6,638 nt of DNA from an uncultured Devosia sp. (GTDB lineage: Bacteria; Pseudomonadota; Alphaproteobacteria; Rhizobiales; Devosiaceae). Every line of letters starts with the position of its first letter. Positions within the stretch are counted from its first letter, which is position 1. The position numbers and the translations under genes are program-made. The notes below the pieces were generated by a model. It was given only the letters and a program-made list of their open reading frames with translations, ran no database searches and was not told where the DNA came from. The DNA is taken from contig CAMLOA010000109.1 in the NCBI GenBank assembly GCA_946481445.1, positions 1 to 6,638 on the forward strand, read 5' to 3'. Below, one piece after another: positions 1 to 6,638 of this stretch.

Positions 1-1706
1 AGATCGGTATAGATGACGCCCAGCCCGTTGCAGTCCGGGCAGGCACCCTTGGAATTGGCCGAGAACAGGGAGGCCTCGACGCCATTGGCCTTGGCGAAGG
101 CCTTGCGCACATTGTCCAGAATGCCGGTATAGGTGGCCGTGTTGGAGCGGCGCGAGCCGCGCGCCAGGTTCTGGTCGATGATGATGGTTTCCGGATAGGC
201 GGCCGGCAGGCAGCCCTGGATCAGCGATGACTTGCCCGAGCCGGCAACCCCGGTGACGGCCGTGAGCACGCCCCGCGGGATGGCGACCGACACGTCCTTG
301 AGGTTGTTGAGGCGGGCATTGGCGATGACCAGCGCATCGCCGCTGGTCCGGCGCACCCCATCCTTGATGGGCTGGTGCTTGCGCATATGCTTGCCGGTGA
401 GCGTGCCCGACCCGAGCAGGCCGGTGAAATCGCCCTCGTAAACCACCTCGCCGCCCTTGGATCCGGCAAGGGGGCCCATATCGACCACATGATCGGCAAT
501 GGCGATCATGTCCGGCTTGTGCTCGACGATGAGCACGGTGTTTCCCTTGTCGCGCAGTTGGATCATGAGCGTGGCAAGGCTCCCCACATCGTGCGGATGC
601 AGGCCCACCGAGGGTTCGTCGAAGACATAGGTGATGTCGGTGAGGGAGCTGCCGAGGTGGCGCACCATCTTGACGCGCTGGCTTTCCCCGCCCGAAAGCG
701 TGGAGCTCTCGCGGTCGAGGCTGAGATAGCCCAGGCCGATTGTGACGAGGTTTTCCAGCCGCAGCGCCAGGGCATGCAGCATGGGGCCGACCTGGGGGGC
801 ATCGATGGCGCGGATGAAGGGGGCGAGGTCGGAGACCTGCATGGCCGACAGATCGGCAATGGACTTGCCATTGATGGTGCTGCCGCGGGCCGCAGCGTTG
901 AGGCGCGTGCCCTGACAGGCCGGACAGGTGGCGCGGGTGAAGATCTTTTCGTATTCGCGCAACACATGCGGCTGCAGGCTCTCGGGATCCTTGCTGCCCA
1001 AACCCTTTTTCAGCTTGGCCACGACACCTTCATAGGTCAGGCCGATCTTGCCGACCTTGACCTTACGGCCATCATCAAGGTGGAAGAGGTTTTCCCGCTC
1101 CTCGGGCGTATAGTCCCGGATGGCCTTGTCGAGGTCGAACAGGCCCGAATTGGCGTAGATCTCCCAGTACCAGCTGTCGACGGCAAAGTCCTTGGGAAGG
1201 AGCGCCCCGCCGCGGAGGGATTTGGCTTCATCGACCACGGCAGACATGTCCATCGCGGCCACCTGCCCAATGCCTTCGCAATCGGGACACATGCCGCGGG
1301 GATCGTTGTAGGAATAGAGCGAGGGCGGTCCGAGCCGGGGCTCTGCCAGCCGGCTGAACAGCACGCGCAGCATCTGTGCCGCATCGGTCACCGTGGCCAC
1401 TGTGGAGCGGGAATTGCCGCCCAGGCGCTGCTGGTCGACGATGATGGCGGCCGAGATGTTCTCGAGCTGGTCGGCGTCAGGCTGGCCATAGCGCGGCATG
1501 AATTGCTGCACGAAGGCCGGATAGGTCTCATTGATCAGCCGCTGGCTTTCGGCCGCAATGGTGCCGAAGACCAGCGACGACTTGCCCGAGCCCGAGACGC
1601 CGGTGAAGACCGTGATCTTGCGCTTGGGAATATCAAGCGAAACATTCTTCAGATTGTTCTCGCGGGCGCCGCGAATGATGATCGAGCCGTAAAGGTCCTG
1701 CGTCAC
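1..1706 (-). CDS. UvrA-family ABC ATPase (DrrC-like, no UvrB-binding domain), C-terminus cut by window edge
   Basis: 568 codons are visible; the gene runs off the left edge. The start is GTG at 1706 with AAGGAG six nt upstream; the TGA of the preceding VOC gene lies in the same frame, with no ATG between. Order: Walker A GVSGSGKS (residues 36-43), CPDC (C140, C143), CPAC (C261, C264), signature LSGGESQR (337-344), Walker B with D363/E364 and the UvrA-like EPSVGLH, second Walker A GVAGSGKS (486-493), then CPDC (C556, C559) just before the edge. The second signature and Walker B should lie beyond it. After the first Walker A region the protein passes from the FSRLAEPR stretch almost directly to [11 protein letters not shown], so the UvrB-binding domain of housekeeping UvrA (roughly residues 130-245 in E. 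coli) is absent. That marks the short paralogue class that includes DrrC, thought to clear drugs from DNA rather than start UvrBC excision. It is last in the visible operon. A housekeeping uvrA role is unlikely. Confidence 0.93.
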   Translation of the reverse strand, partial: MTQDLYGSIIIRGARENNLKNVSLDIPKRKITVFTGVSGSGKSSLVFGTIAAESQRLINETYPAFVQQFMPRYGQPDADQLENISAAIIVDQQRLGGNSRSTVATVTDAAQMLRVLFSRLAEPRLGPPSLYSYNDPRGMCPDCEGIGQVAAMDMSAVVDEAKSLRGGALLPKDFAVDSWYWEIYANSGLFDLDKAIRDYTPEERENLFHLDDGRKVKVGKIGLTYEGVVAKLKKGLGSKDPESLQPHVLREYEKIFTRATCPACQGTRLNAAARGSTINGKSIADLSAMQVSDLAPFIRAIDAPQVGPMLHALALRLENLVTIGLGYLSLDRESSTLSGGESQRVKMVRHLGSSLTDITYVFDEPSVGLHPHDVGSLATLMIQLRDKGNTVLIVEHKPDMIAIADHVVDMGPLAGSKGGEVVYEGDFTGLLGSGTLTGKHMRKHQPIKDGVRRTSGDALVIANARLNNLKDVSVAIPRGVLTAVTGVAGSGKSSLIQGCLPAAYPETIIIDQNLARGSRRSNTATYTGILDNVRKAFAKANGVEASLFSANSKGACPDCNGLGVIYTD

Positions 1707-1724
1707 GAAAAGCTCCTTGAACAG

Positions 1725-2063
1725 TCAGGCGAGGCATTCGACGGTAAAGCCGCCCGGTGCCGCGATGTAGAACGTGTAGGCGTGGTGGTCCGCCGGCGGC
1801 TCGAGGTCAAAGCCATCTGCCGCAAGGCGGGCATGGATTGCGTCGACGGCGGCCCGTCCCGGCTGGATGAAACCGATATGGAAATTGCCCGGATAGACTG
1901 CGTCCTTGCCCTTCATGAGCGCAAGGACCATGGAGTTGTCATCGGTGAGGAAGATCATGTTCCTGCCGCGCCGCCCCATTTCCCGCATGCCGAAATAGCG
2001 AATGAGGAATTCGGCTGCCCTGCCGGCATCGCTCACCGTCAGGTTGATGTGGTTGAGCGGCAT
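1725..2063 (-). CDS. VOC-fold (glyoxalase/bleomycin-resistance type) protein
   Basis: 112 aa, the usual size of a single-chain VOC domain made of two beta-alpha-beta-beta-beta modules. The first strand MPLNHINLTV carries H5, the start of the second module carries H62 (FHIGF), and the last strand FTVEC carries E109. These three positions are where metal-binding VOC proteins place ligands, so a metal site is plausible. AAPGGFTVE near the C-terminus is the typical family ending. The ATG at 2063 follows an AGGAGG that overlaps the TAG stop of the upstream permease gene, and only 9 nt separate the two genes, suggesting translational coupling. The UvrA-like gene starts 18 nt downstream. Members include glyoxalase I, dioxygenases, FosA and bleomycin-binding proteins. 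The exact reaction cannot be read from the sequence. The operon position suggests binding or modification of the exported compound, which is inference. Confidence 0.9.
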   Translation of the reverse strand: MPLNHINLTVSDAGRAAEFLIRYFGMREMGRRGRNMIFLTDDNSMVLALMKGKDAVYPGNFHIGFIQPGRAAVDAIHARLAADGFDLEPPADHHAYTFYIAAPGGFTVECLA

Positions 2064-2072
2064 GTCGTCCTC

Positions 2073-2825
2073 CTAGATGCTGGCCTTGCGGATGGCATTG
2101 CCGCCGATGGCGAGGCCGATGACCAGCGTGGTGGCCACGACCAGCGTGCCATAGAGCACGGTGGTGCTGAACAACTCGCCCGTGAACAGGGCACGTTCCG
2201 CCTCGATGAGATAGGTCAGGGGATTGAAGCGGCTGGCAATGTAGAGCCAGCCGGGGCCGGATTCGAGCGGCAGCAGCACCCCGCCCAGCAACATCAGCGG
2301 CAGGGCCACCGACTGGCTGACCATGTAGAAGAGCGAGGTATTGTCCTTGGCGGCAATGGCCAGGGCATAGGAGAGCGCAGCGACCCCGACGCCGAACAGG
2401 CCGAGCAGGACCAGGCCGAACAGCATCTGCAGCGGATAGAGCTGCAGGCCGAAGGGGATGGCGATGACGATCATCACCACCGCCTGGAAGAAGAGCGGGA
2501 ACATTTCCTTGAGCGCCCTGCCCATGAGCAGGGCCGGCCGGCTCATCGGGGTGGCGAGGAAGCGTTCGAGCACGCCGCTCATCAGCTCCTCGGTGAGGCT
2601 CCAGCCCACCATGGCCGTGCCGAACAGGGTGAGCATGACCATCATGCCGGGGATGAACCATTGCAGCGGCGAAGCGCCCTCGATGCCGACATCGCCCAAT
2701 AGCGGCACGAACAGCCCGATATAGAGCAGCGGCTGCACCAGGCCGAAGGCCAGCCAGACCCAGCCGGAAACCAGCGGGCGCATTTCGCGCACGAAAGACG
2801 TCTTCACGTCATAGAGAAAGTCCAT
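2073..2825 (-). CDS. ABC-2 type (DrrB-like) exporter permease
   Basis: 250 aa inner-membrane subunit. Six hydrophobic segments can be read at about residues 22-43, 55-78, 108-127, 133-159, 165-187 and 222-244. The stretch from GVLLPLESGPGW through RFNPLTYLIEA (about 182-209) is the conserved ABC-2 permease signature. The short charged N-terminus fits a cytoplasmic start and an interface with the ATPase. The frame stays open upstream to 3005, but that extension would overlap the ATPase gene and is Arg/Pro-rich without family features. I chose the ATG at 2825 because GAGGAG lies about 7 nt upstream and the protein then has the family's usual length of about 250 aa. It follows the ATPase gene by 67 nt and ends in TAG, which overlaps the ribosome binding site of the VOC gene. 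It should form the export pore for a hydrophobic drug or natural product; the substrate is not known. Confidence 0.93.
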   Translation of the reverse strand: MDFLYDVKTSFVREMRPLVSGWVWLAFGLVQPLLYIGLFVPLLGDVGIEGASPLQWFIPGMMVMLTLFGTAMVGWSLTEELMSGVLERFLATPMSRPALLMGRALKEMFPLFFQAVVMIVIAIPFGLQLYPLQMLFGLVLLGLFGVGVAALSYALAIAAKDNTSLFYMVSQSVALPLMLLGGVLLPLESGPGWLYIASRFNPLTYLIEAERALFTGELFSTTVLYGTLVVATTLVIGLAIGGNAIRKASI

Positions 2826-2892
2826 TTCCGTTCTCCTCAATTTTTGTGGCGGCGGGACGCGCAGGCACCGGCGCCGCTGGCGGGGGAACCCC

Positions 2893-3855
2893 CTAGGCTG
2901 CGGCGGCCTCGGTTTCGCGCAGGGACCGACCGGTGAGGCCGAGGAAGACATCGTCCAGCGTCGGGCGGCGCACCGTGGCGGCGGCAATGTCAACCGCACG
3001 CTCATGCAGGCGCTTGATGAATTCGGGCAGCAGTGCCTCGCCTTCGCCGACAGTGACGGCGACGGTGCCGTCGGTGACGGTCACGTCGCGGGACTGGGGC
3101 AGGTTGGCGGCCAGTTCCGCAGCCGCCGGTGCATCCCCGTTTGATACCCGCACGGTGATGCGATCTCCGGCCAGATTGGCCTTGAGCCGCGCGGGCGTGT
3201 CGTCGGCAATGAGCTGCCCATTGTCCATGATCATCACCCGCTCGGCCATGGTGTCGGCTTCTTCCAGGTAGTGGGTGGTGAGAAAAATGGTCATGCCGGT
3301 CTGGCGGCGCAGCTTGAGCACATGCTCCCACAGATTGGCCCGGCTGTGCGGATCGAGCCCGGTGGAGGGCTCGTCGAGGAAGAGCAGGCTGGGGCTGTGC
3401 ATGAGACCCAGGGCGATGTCGAGGCGCCGTTTCTGGCCACCCGAAAGCGTGCTGCCGATACGGTCTTCCATACCGCTGAGCTCCAGCATGCCGATCAACT
3501 CATCGGCGCGCTTCCTGGCCTCGGCAGGGCGCATGCGCATGGCCGCTCCCTGTGTCAGCAGTTCGTCGCGCATCTTGTAGTACTGCCCGGCGCCGCTCCC
3601 CTGGCCGACATAGCCGATCCGCCGCCGCACGCCCGCCGGATCGGCGGAAATGTCGGAGCCGGCGACCCGGGCCGATCCGGAGCTGGGGGGCAGGAGCGTG
3701 GTCAGCATGCGGACCGAGGTGGACTTGCCCGCGCCATTGGGGCCGAGAAAGGCCACCAGTTCGCCTTCCGCCACGTCGAGGCTCAGGCCCCGGACGGCTT
3801 CCACAACGCCTGCCTTGGTCTTGAAGCTGCGCGTGAGATCGCGTGCATGGATCAT
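2893..3855 (-). CDS. DrrA-family ABC exporter ATP-binding protein
   Basis: 320 aa, typical for DrrA-type ATPases. Motifs in order: Walker A GPNGAGKST (residues 38-46), Q-loop Q85, signature LSGGQ (137-141), Walker B LLFLDEP with D161/E162, D-loop STGLD (164-168), and switch H195 in LTTHYLEEAD. A C-terminal domain of about 80 residues (about 233-312) ends in RRPTLDDVFLGLTGR, the hallmark tail of the daunorubicin-resistance/ABC-2 exporter ATPase group, which contributes to assembly with the permease. An in-frame ATG at 3936 and other upstream codons exist, but the ATG at 3855 is preferred: AAGGGG sits six nt upstream and MIHARDLTRSF is the canonical N-terminus. First gene of the operon, divergent from the tetR-like gene with 184 nt between starts. 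It probably powers drug efflux with the downstream permease; the substrate cannot be assigned. Confidence 0.95.
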   Translation of the reverse strand: MIHARDLTRSFKTKAGVVEAVRGLSLDVAEGELVAFLGPNGAGKSTSVRMLTTLLPPSSGSARVAGSDISADPAGVRRRIGYVGQGSGAGQYYKMRDELLTQGAAMRMRPAEARKRADELIGMLELSGMEDRIGSTLSGGQKRRLDIALGLMHSPSLLFLDEPSTGLDPHSRANLWEHVLKLRRQTGMTIFLTTHYLEEADTMAERVMIMDNGQLIADDTPARLKANLAGDRITVRVSNGDAPAAAELAANLPQSRDVTVTDGTVAVTVGEGEALLPEFIKRLHERAVDIAAATVRRPTLDDVFLGLTGRSLRETEAAAA

Positions 3856-3899
3856 CTGTGTCCCCTTGTTCGAGTGCCTGAGGCCACGATGCATCAGCC

Positions 3900-3920
3900 T
3901 GCTGACACGACGCGTCAGCA
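3900..3920. promoter_or_regulatory. 21-bp near-perfect palindrome, candidate operator or leader hairpin
   Basis: Arms TGCTGAC (3900-3906) and GTCAGCA (3914-3920) are perfectly complementary. Within the 7-nt centre, CG (3908-3909) also pairs with CG (3911-3912), so 9 of 10 positions per arm are symmetric about A3910. It lies 45 bp upstream of the exporter ATPase start and about 60-80 nt downstream of the candidate operon promoter. Size and symmetry suit a dimeric TetR-type operator acting as a roadblock. On the minus-strand transcript it would also form a 7-bp stem-loop in the leader. The sequence alone does not decide between these. Confidence 0.5.
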
Positions 3921-3967
3921 AACGGGATTTCGACATGGCTCTCGACTTATCGGCGCGCAACACCTAC

Positions 3968-4021
3968 AACTCTGTGCGCCGTACAAGGTTTATGCCTATA
4001 CTATGTGCGGTGTAAAGAGTT
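3968..4021. promoter_or_regulatory. Divergent promoter region within a 54-bp dyad (candidate TetR operator)
   Basis: Two 18-bp arms (3968-3985 and 4004-4021) are inverted repeats matching at 14 of 18 positions, with outer ends AACTCT/AGAGTT, around an 18-nt AT-rich spacer. The plus-strand -10 candidate for the regulator gene is TATACT at 3997-4002, with no good -35. For the exporter operon on the minus strand, TTTACA (plus-strand 4011-4016) and CATAAA (3989-3994) are 16 nt apart and form a plausible -35/-10 pair. Both -10 elements therefore sit in the spacer and the operon -35 sits inside one arm, so a protein on the arms would cover both promoters. Transcription starts are inferred, not shown. 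Confidence 0.5.
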
Positions 4022-4039
4022 ATTTTGAGCGGAGGCTTC

Positions 4040-4894
4040 ATGGCCGAGGAGATTGCGGGGCGCGGAGACCCGATCCGGACGCTGGAGCTGATGTGGGGCA
4101 AGGCCCCGGCGCCAAAACGCGGACCCAGATCGCGTGTGCGGGTCTCGGACCTGGTGGCTGCCGCCGTGCGCATTGCCGATGCCTAAGGCATCGAAGCCGT
4201 GTCGACGCGCCGCGTGGCGGAGGCTGTGAGCATTTCGGCGATGAGCTTTTACACCCACATCCCCGACAAGGCAGTGCTGCTCGACCTGATGCTGGATGCC
4301 GTGGCGAGCCCGGGACAGGGCGAGCCGGTCATCCCCCCGCCGGTTCCCCAGGGGCACGAGGAGGCGGTGGTCCCGCCCCCTGTTCCGCCTGCCGGGGCGC
4401 CACAGGAAGGGCCTCTGTTTTCGCCGGACCAGTGGCGGGACAATGTGCGCATGGTGGCGCGGGAGTTCCGCAAATTCTACCTGGCCCATCCCTGGGTGCT
4501 GCAGGTGGCAACGCACCGCCCGGTCATGGGACCCAATACGATGCGGGCCTACGAATATTTCCTGGCGGCCTTCGATGGGCTTGGCCTGAGCGAAGTGGAA
4601 ATGGACCTCAGTGTGACCATGGTGGCCAATTATGTGCACGGGGCGGTGCGCGACCTGGCGCGGGCCAGCTTGGTCAAGGCCATGACCGGCCTCAGCGACG
4701 ACGAATGGTGGCATCGCATCGCGCCATTTCTCGAAACCATCGACTATTCGCCCTATCCGGTCGCCAGCCGGGTCGGGCCCGTGGTGGGCGAGCTCTACGG
4801 GCTGGGCGACCCCGAGCGCGCCTTTGATTTCGGACTGGAGCGCATCCTGGACGGGCTGGCACTCCTGATCGCCAGCAAGGCCGCGCCGGGCTAA
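4040..4894 (+). pseudogene. TetR-family repressor interrupted by in-frame TAA at codon 49
   Basis: Read through, this frame gives 284 codons. GGAGG lies 4 nt before the ATG at 4040. Helix 1 of the DNA-binding domain ends in VRIADA, then TAA (4184-4186) interrupts, and the same frame continues as GIEAVSTRRVAEAVSISAMSFYTHIPDKAVLLDLMLD, given here in two parts: helix 2 to the recognition helix (VSTRRVAEAVSISAMSFY) and helix 4 (DKAVLLDLMLD). The family usually has ADAEGL here, so GAA to TAA at 4184 is the simplest explanation. No frameshift is involved and no other stop occurs before TAA at 4892. The N-terminal half resembles TetR regulators common beside actinobacterial drug exporters. A proline-rich linker with two V-[IV]-PPPVP-like units (about codons 96-117) precedes the ligand domain. 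Translation could restart at GTG 4199 (231 aa), losing helix 1; its ribosome binding site is weak. A sequencing error is the main alternative. Confidence 0.85.
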
Positions 4895-4903
4895 CCCGGC
4901 GCG
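4882..4903. terminator. Stem-loop across the shared stop codons of convergent genes
   Basis: CGCGCCGGG (4882-4890) and CCCGGCGCG (4895-4903) form a perfect 9-bp GC stem. The loop CTAA (4891-4894) is the TAA of the regulator gene on the plus strand and the TAG of the hydrolase gene on the minus strand. Neither strand has a T-tract after it, so this is not a classical intrinsic terminator. It may still stabilise 3' ends or pause polymerase from both directions. The symmetry makes both encoded proteins end in Ala-Pro-Gly. Confidence 0.55.
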
Positions 4904-5691
4904 AGGAAGCCGGCAACCACGGGCGCAATGACGGCGGGATCGAACTGGTGGCCCTGGCCCGGCAGCGTCCGGCGCTTGGCGCTGGAAAGGCCGGACGCAA
5001 CCCAATCGGCACCCGCCCGCATGAAGGGGTAGCTGGCGTCGCCGTCGAGCACCAGCACCGGAGCCGAAACCTCTTTCCACCGTGCCGGCGGCGTGTCGGC
5101 GGCGCGGGCCTCGGCCAGGATGCGGTAGTCGTGTTCCAGCGTCAGCCCCACAGCCTCGAAGGCGGGCCAGGCCGGCCCCTGACGGAAAGCCGCGAGTTCT
5201 TCGGGCGGCATGCCCACCCCGCCGAGGAATTGCATCATCATGTCGGCCGCCCTGCCCTGCGCCGCCAGCGCGGCCATCTCCGCATGGTCGGCCTGGTAGC
5301 TCTGGACGCTGGTGGCCGGGTCTATCGGCGGTTCGTAGAGGACGGTTCCCATGACCCGGCCGGGAAGCGCCGCGGCGGCTTCCAGGGCAAGCACGGCGCC
5401 CGAGGACATGCCGAAGAGATAGCCCGACCCGCCATGCGCATCGAGCAAGGCGGCAATATCGTCGACCTCGCGCGCCACCGCATAGGGCGCGACATCGGTG
5501 GATTCGCCGCGCCCGCGCCGGTCGAAACAGATGACAGTGAAGTGGCCGGACAGCAGATCGGCCAAGGCCGGCATGAGGTCGGGGTCCACCGCACGATATT
5601 GGGTGGCGCCGGCCACAAGAACCAGGGCAGGACCATGGCCGCGGCTGTCATAGCCAATCACGGCACCATCCCGGGACACGACATGGGGCAT
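4891..5691 (-). CDS. Alpha/beta-fold hydrolase
   Basis: 266 aa, a normal length for this fold. FGMSSGAV carries the nucleophile elbow G94-x-S96-x-G98. LVLDGDAS offers the acid (D218, or D216), and GQGHQF supplies H248, so the Ser-Asp-His triad is complete. FDRRGRGEST (56-65) is the conserved loop before the nucleophile, and GHGPALVLVAG (18-28) carries the oxyanion-side strand. There is no signal peptide or membrane segment, so it is probably cytoplasmic. The ATG at 5691 is chosen over the adjacent in-frame TTG at 5694 because AGGAGG lies 7 nt upstream of it. The gene converges on the tetR-like gene with a 4-nt overlap. Esterases, lactonases and non-heme peroxidase-like hydrolases share these motifs, so the substrate cannot be named. 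Drug ester or lactone hydrolysis would suit the neighbourhood but is speculation. Confidence 0.9.
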   Translation of the reverse strand: MPHVVSRDGAVIGYDSRGHGPALVLVAGATQYRAVDPDLMPALADLLSGHFTVICFDRRGRGESTDVAPYAVAREVDDIAALLDAHGGSGYLFGMSSGAVLALEAAAALPGRVMGTVLYEPPIDPATSVQSYQADHAEMAALAAQGRAADMMMQFLGGVGMPPEELAAFRQGPAWPAFEAVGLTLEHDYRILAEARAADTPPARWKEVSAPVLVLDGDASYPFMRAGADWVASGLSSAKRRTLPGQGHQFDPAVIAPVVAGFLAPG

Positions 5692-5696
5692 CAATC

Positions 5697-5748
5697 ATCC
5701 TCCTTGAACCAAGCCTTCACCCGTCACGACGGACGAGGGCAGGAGGAT
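5697..5748 (-). promoter_or_regulatory. Hydrolase mRNA leader with possible ribosome-binding-site sequestration
   Basis: The hydrolase Shine-Dalgarno AGGAGGAT (5704-5697 on the minus strand) is perfectly complementary over 8 nt to ATCCTCCT (5748-5741), 36 nt upstream in the same leader. Between them lies a 12-bp dyad CCGTC-AC-GACGG (5721-5732), which could fold as an inner hairpin or serve as a protein site. Folding would hide the ribosome binding site. I see no clear -35/-10 pair, so the leader extent is unknown, and purine-rich matches of this length can arise by chance. Confidence 0.35.
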
Positions 5749-5762
5749 TGGACATGGCGGGC

Positions 5763-5790
5763 AAAAAAATCGCCGCCCGGAGGGGCGGCG
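5763..5790 (-). terminator. Intrinsic terminator of the sugar-transporter ATPase gene
   Basis: CGCCGCCC (5771-5778) and GGGCGGCG (5783-5790) form a perfect 8-bp GC stem with a GGAG loop on the plus strand. On the minus strand the hairpin is followed by A and then seven T residues (plus-strand A tract 5763-5769), the classic Rho-independent arrangement. It lies 28 bp past the stop of the ugpC-like gene and separates that unit from the hydrolase gene. Confidence 0.9.
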
Positions 5791-5817
5791 TGCAGGGTCA
5801 GTGATGACGATGCGAAA

Positions 5818-6638
<821 letters not shown>

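Noticed and set aside
375..2702. 775-codon plus-strand open frame
   Set aside because: It is antisense to the UvrA-like, VOC and permease genes, all of which have clear motifs and ribosome binding sites. Its product has no recognisable domain; long antisense frames are common in GC-rich DNA.
1706..2825. Possible readthrough fusion of permease, VOC and UvrA-like proteins
   Set aside because: The three genes share one frame separated by single stops, but each has its own ribosome binding site and complete domain boundaries, so the shared frame is likely coincidence.
2849..2877. GCGGCG/CGCCGC inverted repeat between the ATPase and permease genes
   Set aside because: Six bp with a 17-nt loop and no following T-tract is expected by chance in GC-rich sequence; it is not convincing as a terminator or attenuator.
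3856..3936. N-terminal extension of the exporter ATPase from the ATG at 3936
   Set aside because: The extension is basic and lacks family similarity, whereas the ATG at 3855 has a Shine-Dalgarno and the canonical N-terminus.
4184..4186. TAA recoding or an alternative genetic code
   Set aside because: The same gene ends in TAA, the other genes end in TAG or TGA, and no recoding signal is apparent; a nonsense mutation or sequencing error is simpler.
3271..4827. 518-codon plus-strand open frame
   Set aside because: It is a different frame from the TetR-like gene and is antisense to the exporter ATPase gene, with a low-complexity, domain-free product.
4001..5080. 359-codon minus-strand open frame
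   Set aside because: It is antisense to the TetR-like gene and out of frame with the hydrolase, and has no family motif.
5754..5804. 16-codon plus-strand frame with AGGAGG 7 nt upstream of ATG
   Set aside because: It runs through the minus-strand terminator, has no plus-strand gene downstream to regulate, and its ribosome-site match is explained as the complement of the anti-SD element.

Overview
This is a GC-rich window with Shine-Dalgarno-led, closely packed genes. It contains no mobile element, CRISPR array or stable RNA gene. Gene content and composition (a CUT1-type sugar ABC importer ATPase next to a compact resistance operon) suggest an alphaproteobacterium, perhaps Hyphomicrobiales (Devosia-like). 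That placement is inference; no marker gene is present.

Layout. Positions 1-3855 hold a four-gene minus-strand operon. In transcription order it encodes a DrrA-type ABC-2 exporter ATPase (3855-2893), its six-helix permease (2825-2073), a small VOC/glyoxalase-fold protein (2063-1725) and a UvrA-family protein lacking the UvrB-binding domain (1706 leftward, cut by the window edge). The three junctions are 67, 9 and 18 nt, with good ribosome binding sites. Positions 3856-4039 are a divergent control region with a large dyad around the -10 elements and a separate near-perfect 21-bp palindrome. Positions 4040-4894 hold a plus-strand TetR-family regulator with an in-frame TAA at codon 49, inside its DNA-binding domain. 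Convergent to it is an alpha/beta hydrolase (5691-4891). The two genes share a CTAA double stop in the loop of a perfect 9-bp GC hairpin. Positions 5692-5817 hold the hydrolase leader and a strong intrinsic terminator for the last gene, a UgpC/MalK-type importer ATPase (6638-5818, N-terminus outside the window).

How it fits together. Exporter ATPase, permease and UvrA-like protein match the DrrA/DrrB/DrrC logic of Streptomyces daunorubicin self-resistance: efflux plus removal of DNA-bound drug. The VOC protein adds a possible drug-binding or drug-modifying step, and the divergent TetR gene is the expected ligand-responsive repressor. The most striking point is that this repressor appears to be broken by a single nonsense codon while the rest of its reading frame is intact. 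The operon may therefore be constitutively derepressed in this strain, unless the stop is a sequencing error or translation restarts at the GTG 12 nt downstream. The UgpC-like gene appears unrelated and is insulated by the terminator.
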